A stretch of 64,000 nt of DNA from Eutreptiella sp. 'Long Island Sound 2002' (taxonomy: Eukaryota; Euglenozoa; Euglenophyceae; Eutreptiales; Eutreptiaceae): assembly GCA_964036045.1 (NCBI GenBank), contig CAXIWF010000613.1:124001-188000 (forward strand). Direction: 5' to 3'. The position numbers and the translations under genes are program-made. Below the pieces are notes generated by a model. That model ran no database searches, was not told the origin of the DNA, and saw only the letters and a program-made list of their open reading frames with translations. This document shows positions 49,891-62,381 of the stretch, one piece after another (the stretch's first letter is position 1; each line of letters starts with the position of its first letter).

Positions 49891-52800
49891 GAGAATTTTC
49901 TGAGAATTTTCCGAAAATTTTCCGAGAATTTTCCGAGAATTTTCCGAGAATTTTCCGAGAATTTTCCGAGAATTTTCTGAGAATTTTCCGAGAATTTTCC
50001 GAGAATTTTCCGAGAATTTTCCGAGAATTTTCCGAGAATTTTCCGAGAATTTTCCGAGAATTTTCCGAGAATTTTCCGAGAATTTTCCGAGAATTTTCTG
50101 AGAATTTTCCGAGAATTTTCCGAGAATTTTCCGAGAATTTTCCGAGAATTTTCCGCGAATTTTCCGAGAATTTTCCGAGAATTTTCCGGGAAATTTCCGA
50201 GAATTTTCCGAGAATTTTCGGAGAATTTTCCGAGAATTTTCCGAGAATTTTCTGAGAATTTTCCGAGAATTTTCCGAGAATTTTCCGAGAATTTTCCGCG
50301 AATTTTCGGAGAATTTTCCGGAAATTTTCCGAGAATTTTCCGAGAATTTTCCGAGAATTTTCCGAGAATTTTCCGAGAATTTTCCGAGAATTTTCCGAGA
50401 ATTTTCCGAGAATTTTCCGAGAATTTTCCGTCAATTTTCCGAGAATTTTCCGAGAATTTTCCGAGAATTTTCCGAGAATTTTCTGAGAATTTTCTGAGAA
50501 TTTTCCGAGAATTTTCCAAGAATTTTCCGAGAATTTTCCGAGAATTTTCCGAGAATTTTCCGAGAATTTTCCGAGAATTTTCCGAGATTTTTCCGAGAAT
50601 TTTCCGAGAATTTTCCGAGAATTTTCTGAGAATTTTCCGAGAATTTTCCGAGAATTTTCCGAGAATTTTCCGAGAATTTGCCGAGAATTTTCCGAGAATT
50701 TTCCGAGAATTTTCCGAGAATTTTCCGAGAATTTTCTGAGAATTTTCCGAGAATTTTCCGAGAATTTTCCGAGATTTTTCCGAGAATTTTCCGAGAATTT
50801 TCCGAGAATTTTCCGAGATTTTTCCGAGAATTTTCCGAGAATTTTCCGAGAATTTTCCGAGAATTTTCCGAGAATTTTCCGAGAATTTTCCGTCAATTTT
50901 CCGAGAATTTTCCGAGAATTTTCCGAGAATTTTCCGAGAATTTTCCGAGAATTTTCCGAGAATTTTCCGAGAATTTTCCGAGAATTTTCCGAGAATTTTC
51001 CGAGAATTTTCCGAGAATTTTCCGAGAATTTTCTGAGAATTTTCTGAGAATTTTCCGACAATTTTCCGAGAATTTTCCGAGGATTTTCCGAGAATTTTCT
51101 GAGAATTTTCCGAGAATTTTCCGAGAATTTTCCGAGATTTTTCCGAGAATTTTCCGAGAATTTTCCGAGAATTTTCCGAGAATTTTCCGAGAATTTTCCG
51201 AGAATTTTCCGAGAATTTTCCGAGAATTTTCCGAGAATTTTCCGAGAATTTTCCGAGAATTTTCCGTCAATTTTCCGAGAAATTTCCGAGAATTTTCCGA
51301 GAATTTTCTGAGAATTTTCCGAGAATTTTCCAAGAATTTTCCGAGAATTTTCCGAGAATTTTCCGAGAATTTTCCGAGAATTTTCCGAGAATTTTCCGAG
51401 ATTTTTCCGAGAATTTTCCGAGAATTTTCCGAGAATTTTCTGAGAATTTTCCGAGAATTTTCCGAGAATTTTCCGAGAATTTTCCGAGAATTTGCCGAGA
51501 ATTTTCCGAGAAGTTTCCGAGAATTTTCCGAGAATTTTCCGAGAATTTTCCGAGAATTTTCCGTCAATTTTCCGAGAATTTTCCGAGAATTTTCCGAGAA
51601 TTTTCCGAGAATTTTCCGAGAATTTTCCGAGAATTTTCCGAGAATTTTCCGAGAATTTTCCGAGAATTTTCCGTCAATTTTCCGAGAATTTTCCGAGAAT
51701 TTTCCGCAAATTTTCCGAGAATTTTCCGAGAATTTTCCGAGAATTTTCCGAGAATTTTCCGAGAATTTTCGGAGAATTTTCCGAGAATTTTCCGAGAATT
51801 TTCTCAGAATTTTCCGAGAATTTTCCGAGAATTTTCCGAGAATTTTCCGAGAATTTTCCGAGAATTTTCCGGAAATTTTCCGAGAATTTTCCGAGAAGTT
51901 TCCGAGAATTTTCCGAGAATTTTCCGAGAATTTTCCGAGAATTTTCCGAGAATTTTCCGAGAATTTTCCGAGAATTTTCCGAGAATTTTCCGAGAATTTT
52001 CCGAGAATTTTCCGAGAATTTTCCGAGAATTTTCCGTCAATTTTCCGAGAATTTTCCGAGAATTTTCCGAGAATTTTCCGAGAATTTTCTGAGAATTTTC
52101 TGAGAATTTTCCGAGAATTTTCCAAGAATTTTCCGAGAATTTTCGGAGAATTTTCCGAGAATTTTCCGAGAATTTTCCGAGAATTTTCCGAGATTTTTCC
52201 GAGAATTTTCCGAGAATTTTCCGAGAATTTTCTGAGAATTTTCCGAGAATTTTCCGAGAATTTTCCGAGAATTTTCCGAGAATTTGCCGAGAATTTTCCG
52301 AGAATTTTCCGAGAATTTTCCGAGAATTTTCCAAGAATTTTCTGAGAATTTTCCGAGAATTTTCCGAGAATTTTCCGAGATTTTTCCGAGAATTTTCCGA
52401 GAATTTTCCGAGAATTTTCCGAGATTTTTCCGAGAATTTTCCGAGAATTTTCCGAGAATTTTCCGAGATTTTTCCGAGAATTTTCCGAGAATTTTCCGAG
52501 AATTTTCCGAGAATTTTTTGAGAATTTTCCGAGAATTTTCCGTCAATTTTCCGAGAATTTTCCGAGAATTTTCCGAGAATTTTCCGAGAATTTTCCGAGA
52601 ATTTTCCGAGAATTTTCCGAGAATTTTCCGAGAATTTTCCGAGAATTTTCCGAGAATTTTCCGAGAATTTTCCGAGAATTTTCCGAGAATTTTCCGAGAA
52701 TTTTCCGAGAATTTTCCGAGAATTTTCCGAGAATTTTCCGTCAATTTTCCGAGAATTTTCCGAGAATTTTCCGAGAAATTTCCGAGAATTTTCTGAGAAT

Positions 52801-53735
52801 TTTCTCAGAATTTTCCGAGAATTTTCCAAGAATTTTCCGAGAATTTTCCGAGAATTTTCCGAGAATTTTCCGAGAATTTTCCGAGAATTTTCCGAGATTT
52901 TTCCGAGAATTTTCCGAGAATTTTCCGAGAATTTTCTGAGAATTTTCCGAGAATTTTCCGAGAATTTTCCGAGAATTTTCCGAGAATTTGCCGAGAATTT
53001 TCCGAGAAGTTTCCGAGAATTTTCCGTCAATTTTCCGAGAATTTTCCGAGAATTTTCCGAGAATTTTATGAGAATTTTCCGAGAATTTTCCGAGAATTTT
53101 CCGAGAATTTTCCGGGAATTTTCCGAGAATTTTCTGAGAATTTTCCGAGAATTTTCCGAGAATTTTCCGAGAATTTTCCGAGAATTTTCCGAGAATTTTC
53201 CGCGAATTTTCCGAGAATTTTCCGAGAATTTTCCGAGAATTTTCCGAGAATTTTCCGAGAATTTTCGGAGAATTTTCCGAGAATTTTCCGAGAATTTTCT
53301 CAGAATTTTCCGAGAATTTTCCGAGAATTTTCCGAGAATTTTCCGAGAATTTTCCGAGAATTTTCCGGAAATTTTCCGAGAATTTTCCGAGAAGTTTCCG
53401 AGAATTTTCCGAGAATTTTCCGAGAATTTTCCGAGAATTTTCCGAGAATTTTCCGAGAATTTTCCGAGAATTATCCGAGAATTTTCCGAGAATTTTCCGA
53501 GAATTTTCCGAGAATTTTCCGAGAATTTTCCGTCAATTTTCCGAGAATTTTCCGAGAATTTTCCGAGAATTTTCCGAGAATTTTCTGAGAATTTTCTGAG
53601 AATTTTCCGAGAATTTTCCAAGAATTTTCCGAGAATTTTCGGAGAATTTTCCGAGAATTTTCCGAGAATTTTCCGAGAATTTTCCGAGATTTTTCCGAGA
53701 ATTTTCCGAGAATTTTCCGAGAATTTTCCGAGAAT

Positions 53736-54032
53736 TTGCCGAGAATTTTCCGAGAATTTTCCGAGAATTTTCCGAGAATTTTCCAAGAATTTTCTGAGAA
53801 TTTTCCGAGAATTTTCCGAGAATTTTCCGAGATTTTTCCGAGAATTTTCCGAGAATTTTCCGAGAATTTTCCGAGATTTTTCCGAGAATTTTCCGAGAAT
53901 TTTCCGAGAATTTTCCGAGAATTTTCCGAGAATTTTCCGAGATTTTTCCGAGAATTTTCCGAGAATTTTCCGAGAATTTTCTGAGAATTTTCCGAGAATT
54001 TTCCGAGAATTTTCCGAGAATTTTCCGAGAAT
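53736..54032. repeat. 297-bp local duplication, first copy
   Basis: A TTTGCC unit, then CCAAG, CTGAG and two GAGATTTTT units (53829 and 53873) recur at exactly +297 bp (27 monomers); a third GAGATTTTT (53939) does not keep the offset. Confidence 0.75.
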
Positions 54033-54214
54033 TTGCCGAGAATTTTCCGAGAATTTTCCGAGAATTTTCCGAGAATTTTCCAAGAATTTTCTGAGAATTT
54101 TCCGAGAATTTTCCGAGAATTTTCCGAGATTTTTCCGAGAATTTTCCGAGAATTTTCCGAGAATTTTCCGAGATTTTTCCGAGAATTTTCCGAGAATTTT
54201 CCGAGAATTTTCCG
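54033..54214. repeat. 297-bp local duplication, second copy
   Basis: Counterpart landmarks: TTTGCC, CCAAG, CTGAG, and GAGATTTTT at 54126 and 54170. The match fails by 54214, where spacing shortens by two monomers. Confidence 0.72.
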
Positions 54215-54758
54215 AGATTTTTCCGAGAATTTTCCGAGAATTTTCCGAGAATTTTCCGAGAATTTTCCGAGAATTTTCCGAGAATTTTCCGTCAATTTTC
54301 CGAGAATTTTCCGAGAATTTTCCGAGAATTTTCCGAGAATTTTCCGAGAATTTTCCGAGAATTTTCCGAGAATTTTCCGAGAATTTTCCGAGAATTTTCC
54401 GAGAATTTTCCGAGAATTTTCCGAGAATTTTCCGAGAATTTTCCGAGAATTTTCCGAGAATTTTCCGAGAATTTTCCGTCAATTTTCCGAGAATTTTCCG
54501 AGAATTTTCCGTCAATTTTCCGAGAATTTTCCGAGAATTTTCCGAGAAATTTCCGAGAATTTTCTGAGAATTTTCTGAGAATTTTCCGAGAATTTTCCAA
54601 GAATTTTCCGAGAATTTTCCGAGAACTTTCCGAGAATTTTCCGAGAATTTTCCGAGAATTTTCCGAGATTTTTCCGAGAATTTTCCGAGAATTTTCCGAG
54701 AATTTTCTGAGAATTTTCCGAGAATTTTCCGAGAATTTTCCGAGAATTTTCCGAGAAT

Positions 54759-56283
54759 TTGCCGAGAATTTTCCGAGAAGTTTCCGAGAATTTTCCGTCA
54801 ATTTTCCGAGAATTTTCCGAGAATTTTCCGAGAATTTTATGAGAATTTTCCGAGAATTTTCCGAGAATTTTCCGAGAATTTTCCGGGAATTTTCCGAGAA
54901 TTTTCTGAGAATTTTCCGAGAATTTTCCGAGAATTTTCCGAGAATTTTCCGAGAATTTTCCGAGAATTTTCCGCGAATTTTCCGAGAATTTTCCGAGAAT
55001 TTTCCGAGAATTTTCCGAGAATTTTCCGAGAATTTTCGGAGAATTTTCCGAGAATTTTCCGAGAATTTTCTCAGAATTTTCCGAGAATTTTCCGAGAATT
55101 TTCCGAGAATTTTCCGAGAATTTTCCGAGAATTTTCCGGAAATTTTCCGAGAATTTTCCGAGAAGTTTCCGAGAATTTTCCGAGAATTTTCCGAGAATTT
55201 TCCGAGAATTTTCCGAGAATTTTCCGAGAATTTTCCGAGAATTTTCCGAGAATTTTCCGAGAATTTTCCGAGAATTTTCCGAGAATTTTCCGAGAATTTT
55301 CCGTCAATTTTCCGAGAATTTTCCGAGAATTTTCCGAGAATTTTCCGAGAATTTTCTGAGAATTTTCTGAGAATTTTCCGAGAATTTTCCAAGAATTTTC
55401 CGAGAATTTTCGGAGAATTTTCCGAGAATTTTCCGAGAATTTTCCGAGAATTTTCCGAGATTTTTCCGAGAAGGTTCCGAGAATTTTCCGAGAATTTTCT
55501 GAGAATTTTCCGAGAATTTTCCGAGAATTTTCCGAGAATTTTCCGAGAATTTGCCGAGAATTTTCCGAGAATTTTCCGAGAATTTTCCGAGAATTTTCCA
55601 AGAATTTTCTGAGAATTTTCCGAGAATTTTCCGAGAATTTTCCGAGATTTTTCCGAGAATTTTCCGAGAATTTTCCGAGAATTTTCCGAGATTTTTCCGA
55701 GAATTTTCCGAGAATTTTCCGAGAATTTTCCGAGATTTTTCCGAGAATTTTCCGAGAATTTTCCGAGAATTTTCCGAGAATTTTCCGAGAATTTTCCGAG
55801 AATTTTCCGTCAATTTTCCGAGAATTTTCCGAGAATTTTCCGAGAATTTTCCGAGAATTTTCCGAGAATTTTCCGAGAATTTTCCGAGAATTTTCCGAGA
55901 ATTTTCCGAGAATTTTCCGAGAATTTTCCGAGAATTTTCCGAGAATTTTCCGAGAATTTTCCGAGAATTTTCCGAGAATTTTCCGTCAATTTTCCGAGAA
56001 TTTTCCGAGAATTTTCCGAGAAATTTCCGAGAATTTTCTGAGAATTTTCTGAGAATTTTCCGAGAATTTTCCAAGAATTTTCCGAGAATTTTCCGAGAAT
56101 TTTCCGAGAATTTTCCGAGAATTTTCCGAGAATTTTCCGAGATTTTTCCGAGAATTTTCCGAGAATTTTCCGAGAATTTTCTGAGAATTTTCCGAGAATT
56201 TTCCGAGAATTTTCCGAGAATTTTCCGAGAATTTGCCGAGAATTTTCCGAGAAGTTTCCGAGAATTTTCCGTCAATTTTCCGA
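54759..56283. repeat. 7,623-bp repeat pair, left member
   Basis: TTTGCC markers at 54759, 55551 and 56233 (72 and 62 monomers apart) have partners at exactly +7,623 bp (693 monomers). Intervening variants agree closely; differences include GCGAA against TCGAA near 54973/62596 and a single base near 55473. Confidence 0.85.
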
Positions 56284-57623
56284 GAATTTTCCGAGAATTT
56301 TCCGAGAATTTTCCGAGAATTTTCCGAGAATTTTATGAGAATTTTCCGAGAATTTTCCGAGAATTTTCCGAGAATTTTCCGGGAATTTTCCGAGAATTTT
56401 CTGAGAATTTTCCGAGAATTTTCCGAGAATTTTCCGAGAATTTTCCGACAATTTTCCGAGAATTTTCGGAGAATTTTCCGAGAATTTTCCGAGAATTTTC
56501 TCAGAATTTTCCGAGAATTTTCCGAGAATTTTCCGAGAATTTTCCGAGAATTTTCCGAGAATTTTCCGGAAATTTTCCGAGAATTTTCCGAGAAGTTTCC
56601 GAGAATTTTCCGAGAATTTTCCGAGAATTTTCCGAGAATTTTCCGAGAATTTTCCGAGAATTTTCCGAGAATTTTCCGAGAATTTTCCGAGAATTTTCCG
56701 AGAATTTTCGGAGAATTTTCCGAGAATTTTCCGAGAATTTTCTCAGAATTTTCCGAGAATTTTCCGAGAATTTTCCGAGAATTTTCCGAGAATTTTCCGA
56801 GAATTTTCCGGAAATTTTCCGAGAATTTTCCGAGAAGTTTCCGAGAATTTTCCGAGAATTTTCCGAGAATTTTCCGAGAATTTTCCGAGAATTTTCCGAG
56901 AATTTTCCGAGAATTTTCCGAGAATTTTCCGAGAATTTTCCGAGAATTTTCCGAGAATTTTCCGAGAATTTTCCGAGAATTTTCCGTCAATTTTCCGAGA
57001 ATTTTCCGAGAATTTTCCGAGAATTTTCCGAGAATTTTCTGAGAATTTTCTGAGAATTTTCCGAGAATTTTCCAAGAATTTTCCGAGAATTTTCGGAGAA
57101 TTTTCCGAGAATTTTCCGAGAATTTTCCGAGAATTTTCCGAGATTTTTCCGAGAATTTTCCGAGAATTTTCCGAGAATTTTCTGAGAATTTTCCGAGAAT
57201 TTTCCGAGAATTTTCCGAGAATTTTCCGAGAATTTGCCGAGAATTTTCCGAGAATTTTCCGAGAATTTTCCGAGAATTTTCCAAGAATTTTCTGAGAATT
57301 TTCCGAGAATTTTCCGAGAATTTTCCGAGATTTTTCCGAGAATTTTCCGAGAATTTTCCGAGAATTTTCCGAGATTTTTCCGAGAATTTTCCGAGAATTT
57401 TCCGAGAATTTTCCGAGAATTTTCCGAGAATTTTCCGAGAATTTTCCGAGAATTTTCCGTCAATTTTCCGAGAATTTTCCGAGAATTTTCCGAGAATTTT
57501 CCGAGAATTTTCCGAGAATTTTCCGAGAATTTTCCGAGAATTTTCCGAGAATTTTCCGAGAATTTTCCGAGAATTTTCCGAGAATTTTCCGAGAATTTTC
57601 TGAGAATTTTCTGAGAATTTTCC

Positions 57624-59295
57624 GACAATTTTCCGAGAATTTTCCGAGAATTTTCCGAGAATTTTCTGAGAATTTTCCGAGAATTTTCCGAGAATTTTCC
57701 GAGATTTTTCCGAGAATTTTCTGAGAATTTTCCGAGAATTTTCCGAGAATTTTCCGAGAATTTTCCGAGAATTTTCCGAGAATTTTCCGAGAATTTTCCG
57801 AGATTTTTCCGAGAATTTTCCGAGATTTTTCCGAGAATTTTCCGAGAATTTCCCGAGAATTTTCCGAGAATTTTCCGAGAATTTTCCGAGAATTTTCCGA
57901 GAATTTTCCGAGAATTTTCCGAGAATTTTCCGAGAATTTTCCGAGAATTTTCCGTCAATTTTCCTAGAATTTTCCGAGAATTTTCCGAGAATTTTCCGAG
58001 AATTTTCCGAGATTTTTCCGAGAATTTTCCGAGAATTTTCCGAGAATTTTCCGAGAATTTTCCGAGAATTTTCCGAGAATTTTCCGAGAATTTTCCGAGA
58101 ATTTTCCGTCAATTTTCCGAGAATTTTCCGAGAATTTTCCGAGAATTTTCCGAGAATTTTCCGAGAATTTTCCGAGAATTTTCCGAGAATTTTCCGAGAA
58201 TTTTCCGAGAATTTTCCGAGAATTTTCCGAGAATTTTCTGAGAATTTTCCGAGAATTTTCTGAGAATTTTCCGAGAATTTTCCGAGAATTTTCCGAGATT
58301 TTTCCGAGAATTTTCCGAGAATTTTCCGAGAATTTTCCGCGATTTTTCCAAGAATTTTCCGAGAATTTTCCGAGAATTTTCCGAGAATTTTCCGAGAATC
58401 TTCCGAGAATTTTCCGTCAATTTTCCGAGAATTTTCCGAGAATTTTCCGAGAATTTTCCGAGAATTTTCCGAGAATTTTCCGAGAATTTTCCGAGAATTT
58501 TCCGAGAATTTTCCGAGAATTTTCGGAGAATTTTCCGAGAATTTTCCGAGAATTTTCCGAGAATTTTCCGAGAATTTTCCGTCAATTTTCCGAGAATTTT
58601 CCGAGAATTTTCCGAGAATTTTCCGAGAATTTTCGGAGAATTTTCCGAGAATTTTCCGAGAATTTTCTGAGAATTTTCCGAGAACTTTCCGAGAATTTTC
58701 CGAGAATTTTCCGAGAATTTTCCGAGAATTTTCCGGAAATTTTCCGAGAATTTTCCGAGAATTTTCTGAGAATTTTCCGAGATTTTTCCGAGAATTTTCC
58801 GAGAATTTTCCGAGAATTTTCTGAGAATTTTCCGAGAATTTTCCGAGAATTTTCCGAGAATTTTCCGAGAATTTGCCGAGAATTTTCCGAGAATTTTCCG
58901 AGAATTTTCCGAGAATTTTCCAAGAATTTTCTGAGAATTTTCCGAGAATTTTCCGAGAATTTTCCGAGATTTTTCCGAGAATTTTCCGAGAATTTTCCGA
59001 GAATTTTCCGAGATTTTTCCGAGAATTTTCCGAGAATTTTCCGAGAATTTTCCGAGATTTTTCCGAGAATTTTCCGAGAATTTTCCGAGAATTTTCCGAG
59101 AATTTTCCGAGAATTTTCCGAGAATTTTCCGTCAATTTTCCGAGAATTTTCCGAGAATTTTCCGAGAATTTTCCGAGAATTTTCCGAGAATTTTCCGAGA
59201 ATTTTCCGAGAATTTTCCGAGAATTTTCCGAGAATTTTCCGAGAATTTTCCGAGAATTTTCCGAGAATTTTCTGAGAATTTTCTGAGAATTTTCC
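57624..59295. repeat. 1,672-bp tandem duplication, first copy
   Basis: GACAA 57624, GTCAA 57954, TTCCTAG near 57963, GCGATTTTTCC 58339 and GAATCTTCC near 58400 all recur at exactly +1,672 bp (152 monomers). Confidence 0.85.
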
Positions 59296-60440
59296 GACAA
59301 TTTTCCGAGAATTTTCCGAGAATTTTCCGAGAATTTTCTGAGAATTTTCCGAGAATTTTCCGAGAATTTTCCGAGATTTTTCCGAGAATTTTCTGAGAAT
59401 TTTCCGAGAATTTTCCGAGAATTTTCCGAGAATTTTCCGAGAATTTTCCGAGAATTTTCCGAGAATTTTCCGAGATTTTTCCGAGAATTTTCCGAGATTT
59501 TTCCGAGAATTTTCCGAGAATTTCCCGAGAATTTTCCGAGAATTTTCCGAGAATTTTCCGAGAATTTTCCGAGAATTTTCCGAGAATTTTCCGAGAATTT
59601 TCCGAGAATTTTCCGAGAATTTTCCGTCAATTTTCCTAGAATTTTCCGAGAATTTTCCGAGAATTTTCCGAGAATTTTCCGAGATTTTTCCGAGAATTTT
59701 CCGAGAATTTTCCGAGAATTTTCCGAGAATTTTCCGAGAATTTTCCGAGAATTTTCCGAGAATTTTCCGAGAATTTTCCGTCAATTTTCCGAGAATTTTC
59801 CGAGAATTTTCCGAGAATTTTCCGAGAATTTTCCGAGAATTTTCCGAGAATTTTCCGAGAATTTTCCGAGAATTTTCCGAGAATTTTCCGAGAATTTTCC
59901 GAGAATTTTCTGAGAATTTTCCGAGAATTTTCTGAGAATTTTCCGAGAATTTTCCGAGAATTTTCCGAGATTTTTCCGAGAATTTTCCGAGAATTTTCCG
60001 AGAATTTTCCGCGATTTTTCCAAGAATTTTCCGAGAATTTTCCGAGAATTTTCCGAGAATTTTCCGAGAATCTTCCGAGAATTTTCCGTCAATTTTCCGA
60101 GAATTTTCCGAGAATTTTCCGAGAATTTTCCGAGAATTTTCCGAGAATTTTCCGAGAATTTTCCGAGAATTTTCCGAGAATTTTCCGAGAATTTTCGGAG
60201 AATTTTCCGAGAATTTTCCGAGAATTTTCCGAGAATTTTCCGAGAATTTTCCGTCAATTTTCCGAGAATTTTCCGAGAATTTTCCGAGAATTTTCCGAGA
60301 ATTTTCGGAGAATTTTCCGAGAATTTTCCGAGAATTTTCTGAGAATTTTCCGAGAACTTTCCGAGAATTTTCCGAGAATTTTCCGAGAATTTTCCGAGAA
60401 TTTTCCGGAAATTTTCCGAGAATTTTCCGAGAATTTTCTG
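59296..60440. repeat. 1,672-bp tandem duplication, second copy (partial)
   Basis: GACAA 59296, GTCAA 59626, TTCCTAG near 59635, GCGATTTTTCC 60011 and GAATCTTCC near 60072 match the first copy. Beyond about 60.44 kb the match is lost. A third occurrence of the GCGATTTTTCC/GAATCTTCC pair, at 61034, is only 1,023 bp further on. Confidence 0.8.
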
Positions 60441-61572
60441 AGAATTTTCCGAGAATTTTCCGAGAATTTTCCGAGAATTTTCCGAGAATTTGCCGAGAAT
60501 TTTCCGAGAATTTTCCGAGAATTTTCCGAGAATTTTCCGAGAATTTTCTGAGAATTTTCCGAGAATTTTCCGAGAATTTTCCGAGATTTTTCCGAGAATT
60601 TTCCGAGAATTTTCCGAGAATTTTCCGAGATTTTTCCGAGAATTTTCCGAGAATTTTCCGAGAATTTTCCGAGAATTTTCCGAGAATTTTCCGAGAATTT
60701 TCCGTCAATTTTCCGAGAATTTTCCGAGAATTTTCCGAGAATTTTCCGAGAATTTTCCGAGAATTTTCCGAGAATTTTCCGAGAATTTTCCGAGAATTTT
60801 CCGAGAATTTTCCGAGAATTTTCCGAGAATTTTCCGAGAATTTTCCGAGAATTTTCCGAGAATTTTCCGAGAATTTTCCGAGAATTTTCTGAGAATTTTC
60901 TGAGAATTTTCCGACAATTTTCCGAGAATTTTCCGAGAATTTTCCGAGAATTTTCTGAGAATTTTCCGAGAATTTTCCGAGAATTTTCCGAGATTTTTCC
61001 GAGAATTTTCCGAGAATTTTCCGAGAATTTTCCGCGATTTTTCCAAGAATTTTCCGAGAATTTTCCGAGAATTTTCCGAGAATTTTCCGAGAATCTTCCG
61101 AGAATTTTCCGTCAATTTTCCGAGAATTTTCCGAGAATTTTCCAAGAATTTTCCGAGAATTTTCCGAGAATTTTCCGAGAATTTTCCGAGAATTTTCCGA
61201 GAATTTTCCGAGAATTTTCGGAGAATTTTCCGAGAATTTTCCGAGAATTTTCCGAGAATTTTCCGAGAATTTTCCGTCAATTTTCCGAGAATTTTCCGAG
61301 AATTTTCCGAGAATTTTCCGAGAATTTTCGGAGAATTTTCCGAGAATTTTCCGAGAATTTTCTGAGAATTTTCCGAGAACTTTCCGAGAATTTTCCGAGA
61401 ATTTTCCGAGAATTTTCCGAGAATTTTCCGGAAATTTTCCGAGAATTTTCCGAGAATTTTCCGAGAATTTTCCGAGAATTTTCCGAGAATTTTCCGAGAA
61501 TTTTCCGAGAATTTTCCGAGAATTTTCCGAGAATTTTCCGAGAATTTTCCGAGAATTTTCCGTCAATTTTCC

Positions 61573-62381
61573 GAGAATTTTCCGAGAATTTTCCGAGCAT
61601 TTTCCGAGAACTTTCCGAGAATTTTCCCAGAATTTTCCGAGAATTTTCCGAGAATTTTCCGAGAATTTTCCGGGAATTTTCCGAGAATTTTCCGAGAATT
61701 TTCCGAGAGTTTTCCGAGAATTTTCCGAGAATTTTCCGAGAATTTTTCGAGAATTTTCCGAGAATTTTCCGAGAATTTTCCGAGAATTTTCCGAGAATTT
61801 TCCGAGAATTTTCCGAGAATTTTCCGAGAATTTTCCGAGAATTTTCCGAGAATTTTCCGAGAATTTTCCGAGAATTTTCCGAGAATTTTCCGAGAATTTT
61901 CTGAGAATTTTCCGAGAATTTTCCGAGAATTTTCCGAGAATTTTCCGAGAATTTTCCGAGAATTTTCCGAGAATTTTCCGAGAATTTTCCGAGAATTTTC
62001 CGAGAATTTTCCGAGAATTTTCCGAGATTTTTCCGAGAATTTTCCGAGAATTTTCCGAGAATTTTCCGAGAATTTTCCGAGAATTTTCCGAGAATTTTCC
62101 GAGAATTTTCCGAGAATTTTCCGGGAATTTTCCGAGAATTTTCCGAGAATTTTCCGAGAGTTTTCCGAGAATTTTCCGAGAATTTTCCGAGAATTTTCCG
62201 TTAATTTTCCGAGAATTTTCCGAGAATTTTCCGAGAATTTTCCGAGATTTTTCCGAGAATTCTCCGAGAATTTTCCGAGAATTTTCCGAGAATTTTCCGA
62301 GAATTTTCCGAGAACTTTCCGAGAATTTTCCGAGAATTTTCCGAGAATTTTCCGAGAATTTTCCGAGAATTTTCCGAGAAT
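61573..62381. repeat. Domain-III-like module inside domain IV
   Basis: CCCAG, GGGAA, GAGAG, TTTTTCGAG, CTGAG, GAGATTTTT, GGGAA, GAGAG, GTTAA (62200), GAGATTTTT and GAGAAC units follow the order seen at about 48.4-49.1 kb around GTTAA 49012. GTTAA is otherwise found only at 31915, 39954, 45582 and 49012. The module ends sharply at the TTTGCC unit at 62382. A GAGCATTTTCC unit at 61594 appears only once in the window, close to the left edge. Confidence 0.7.
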
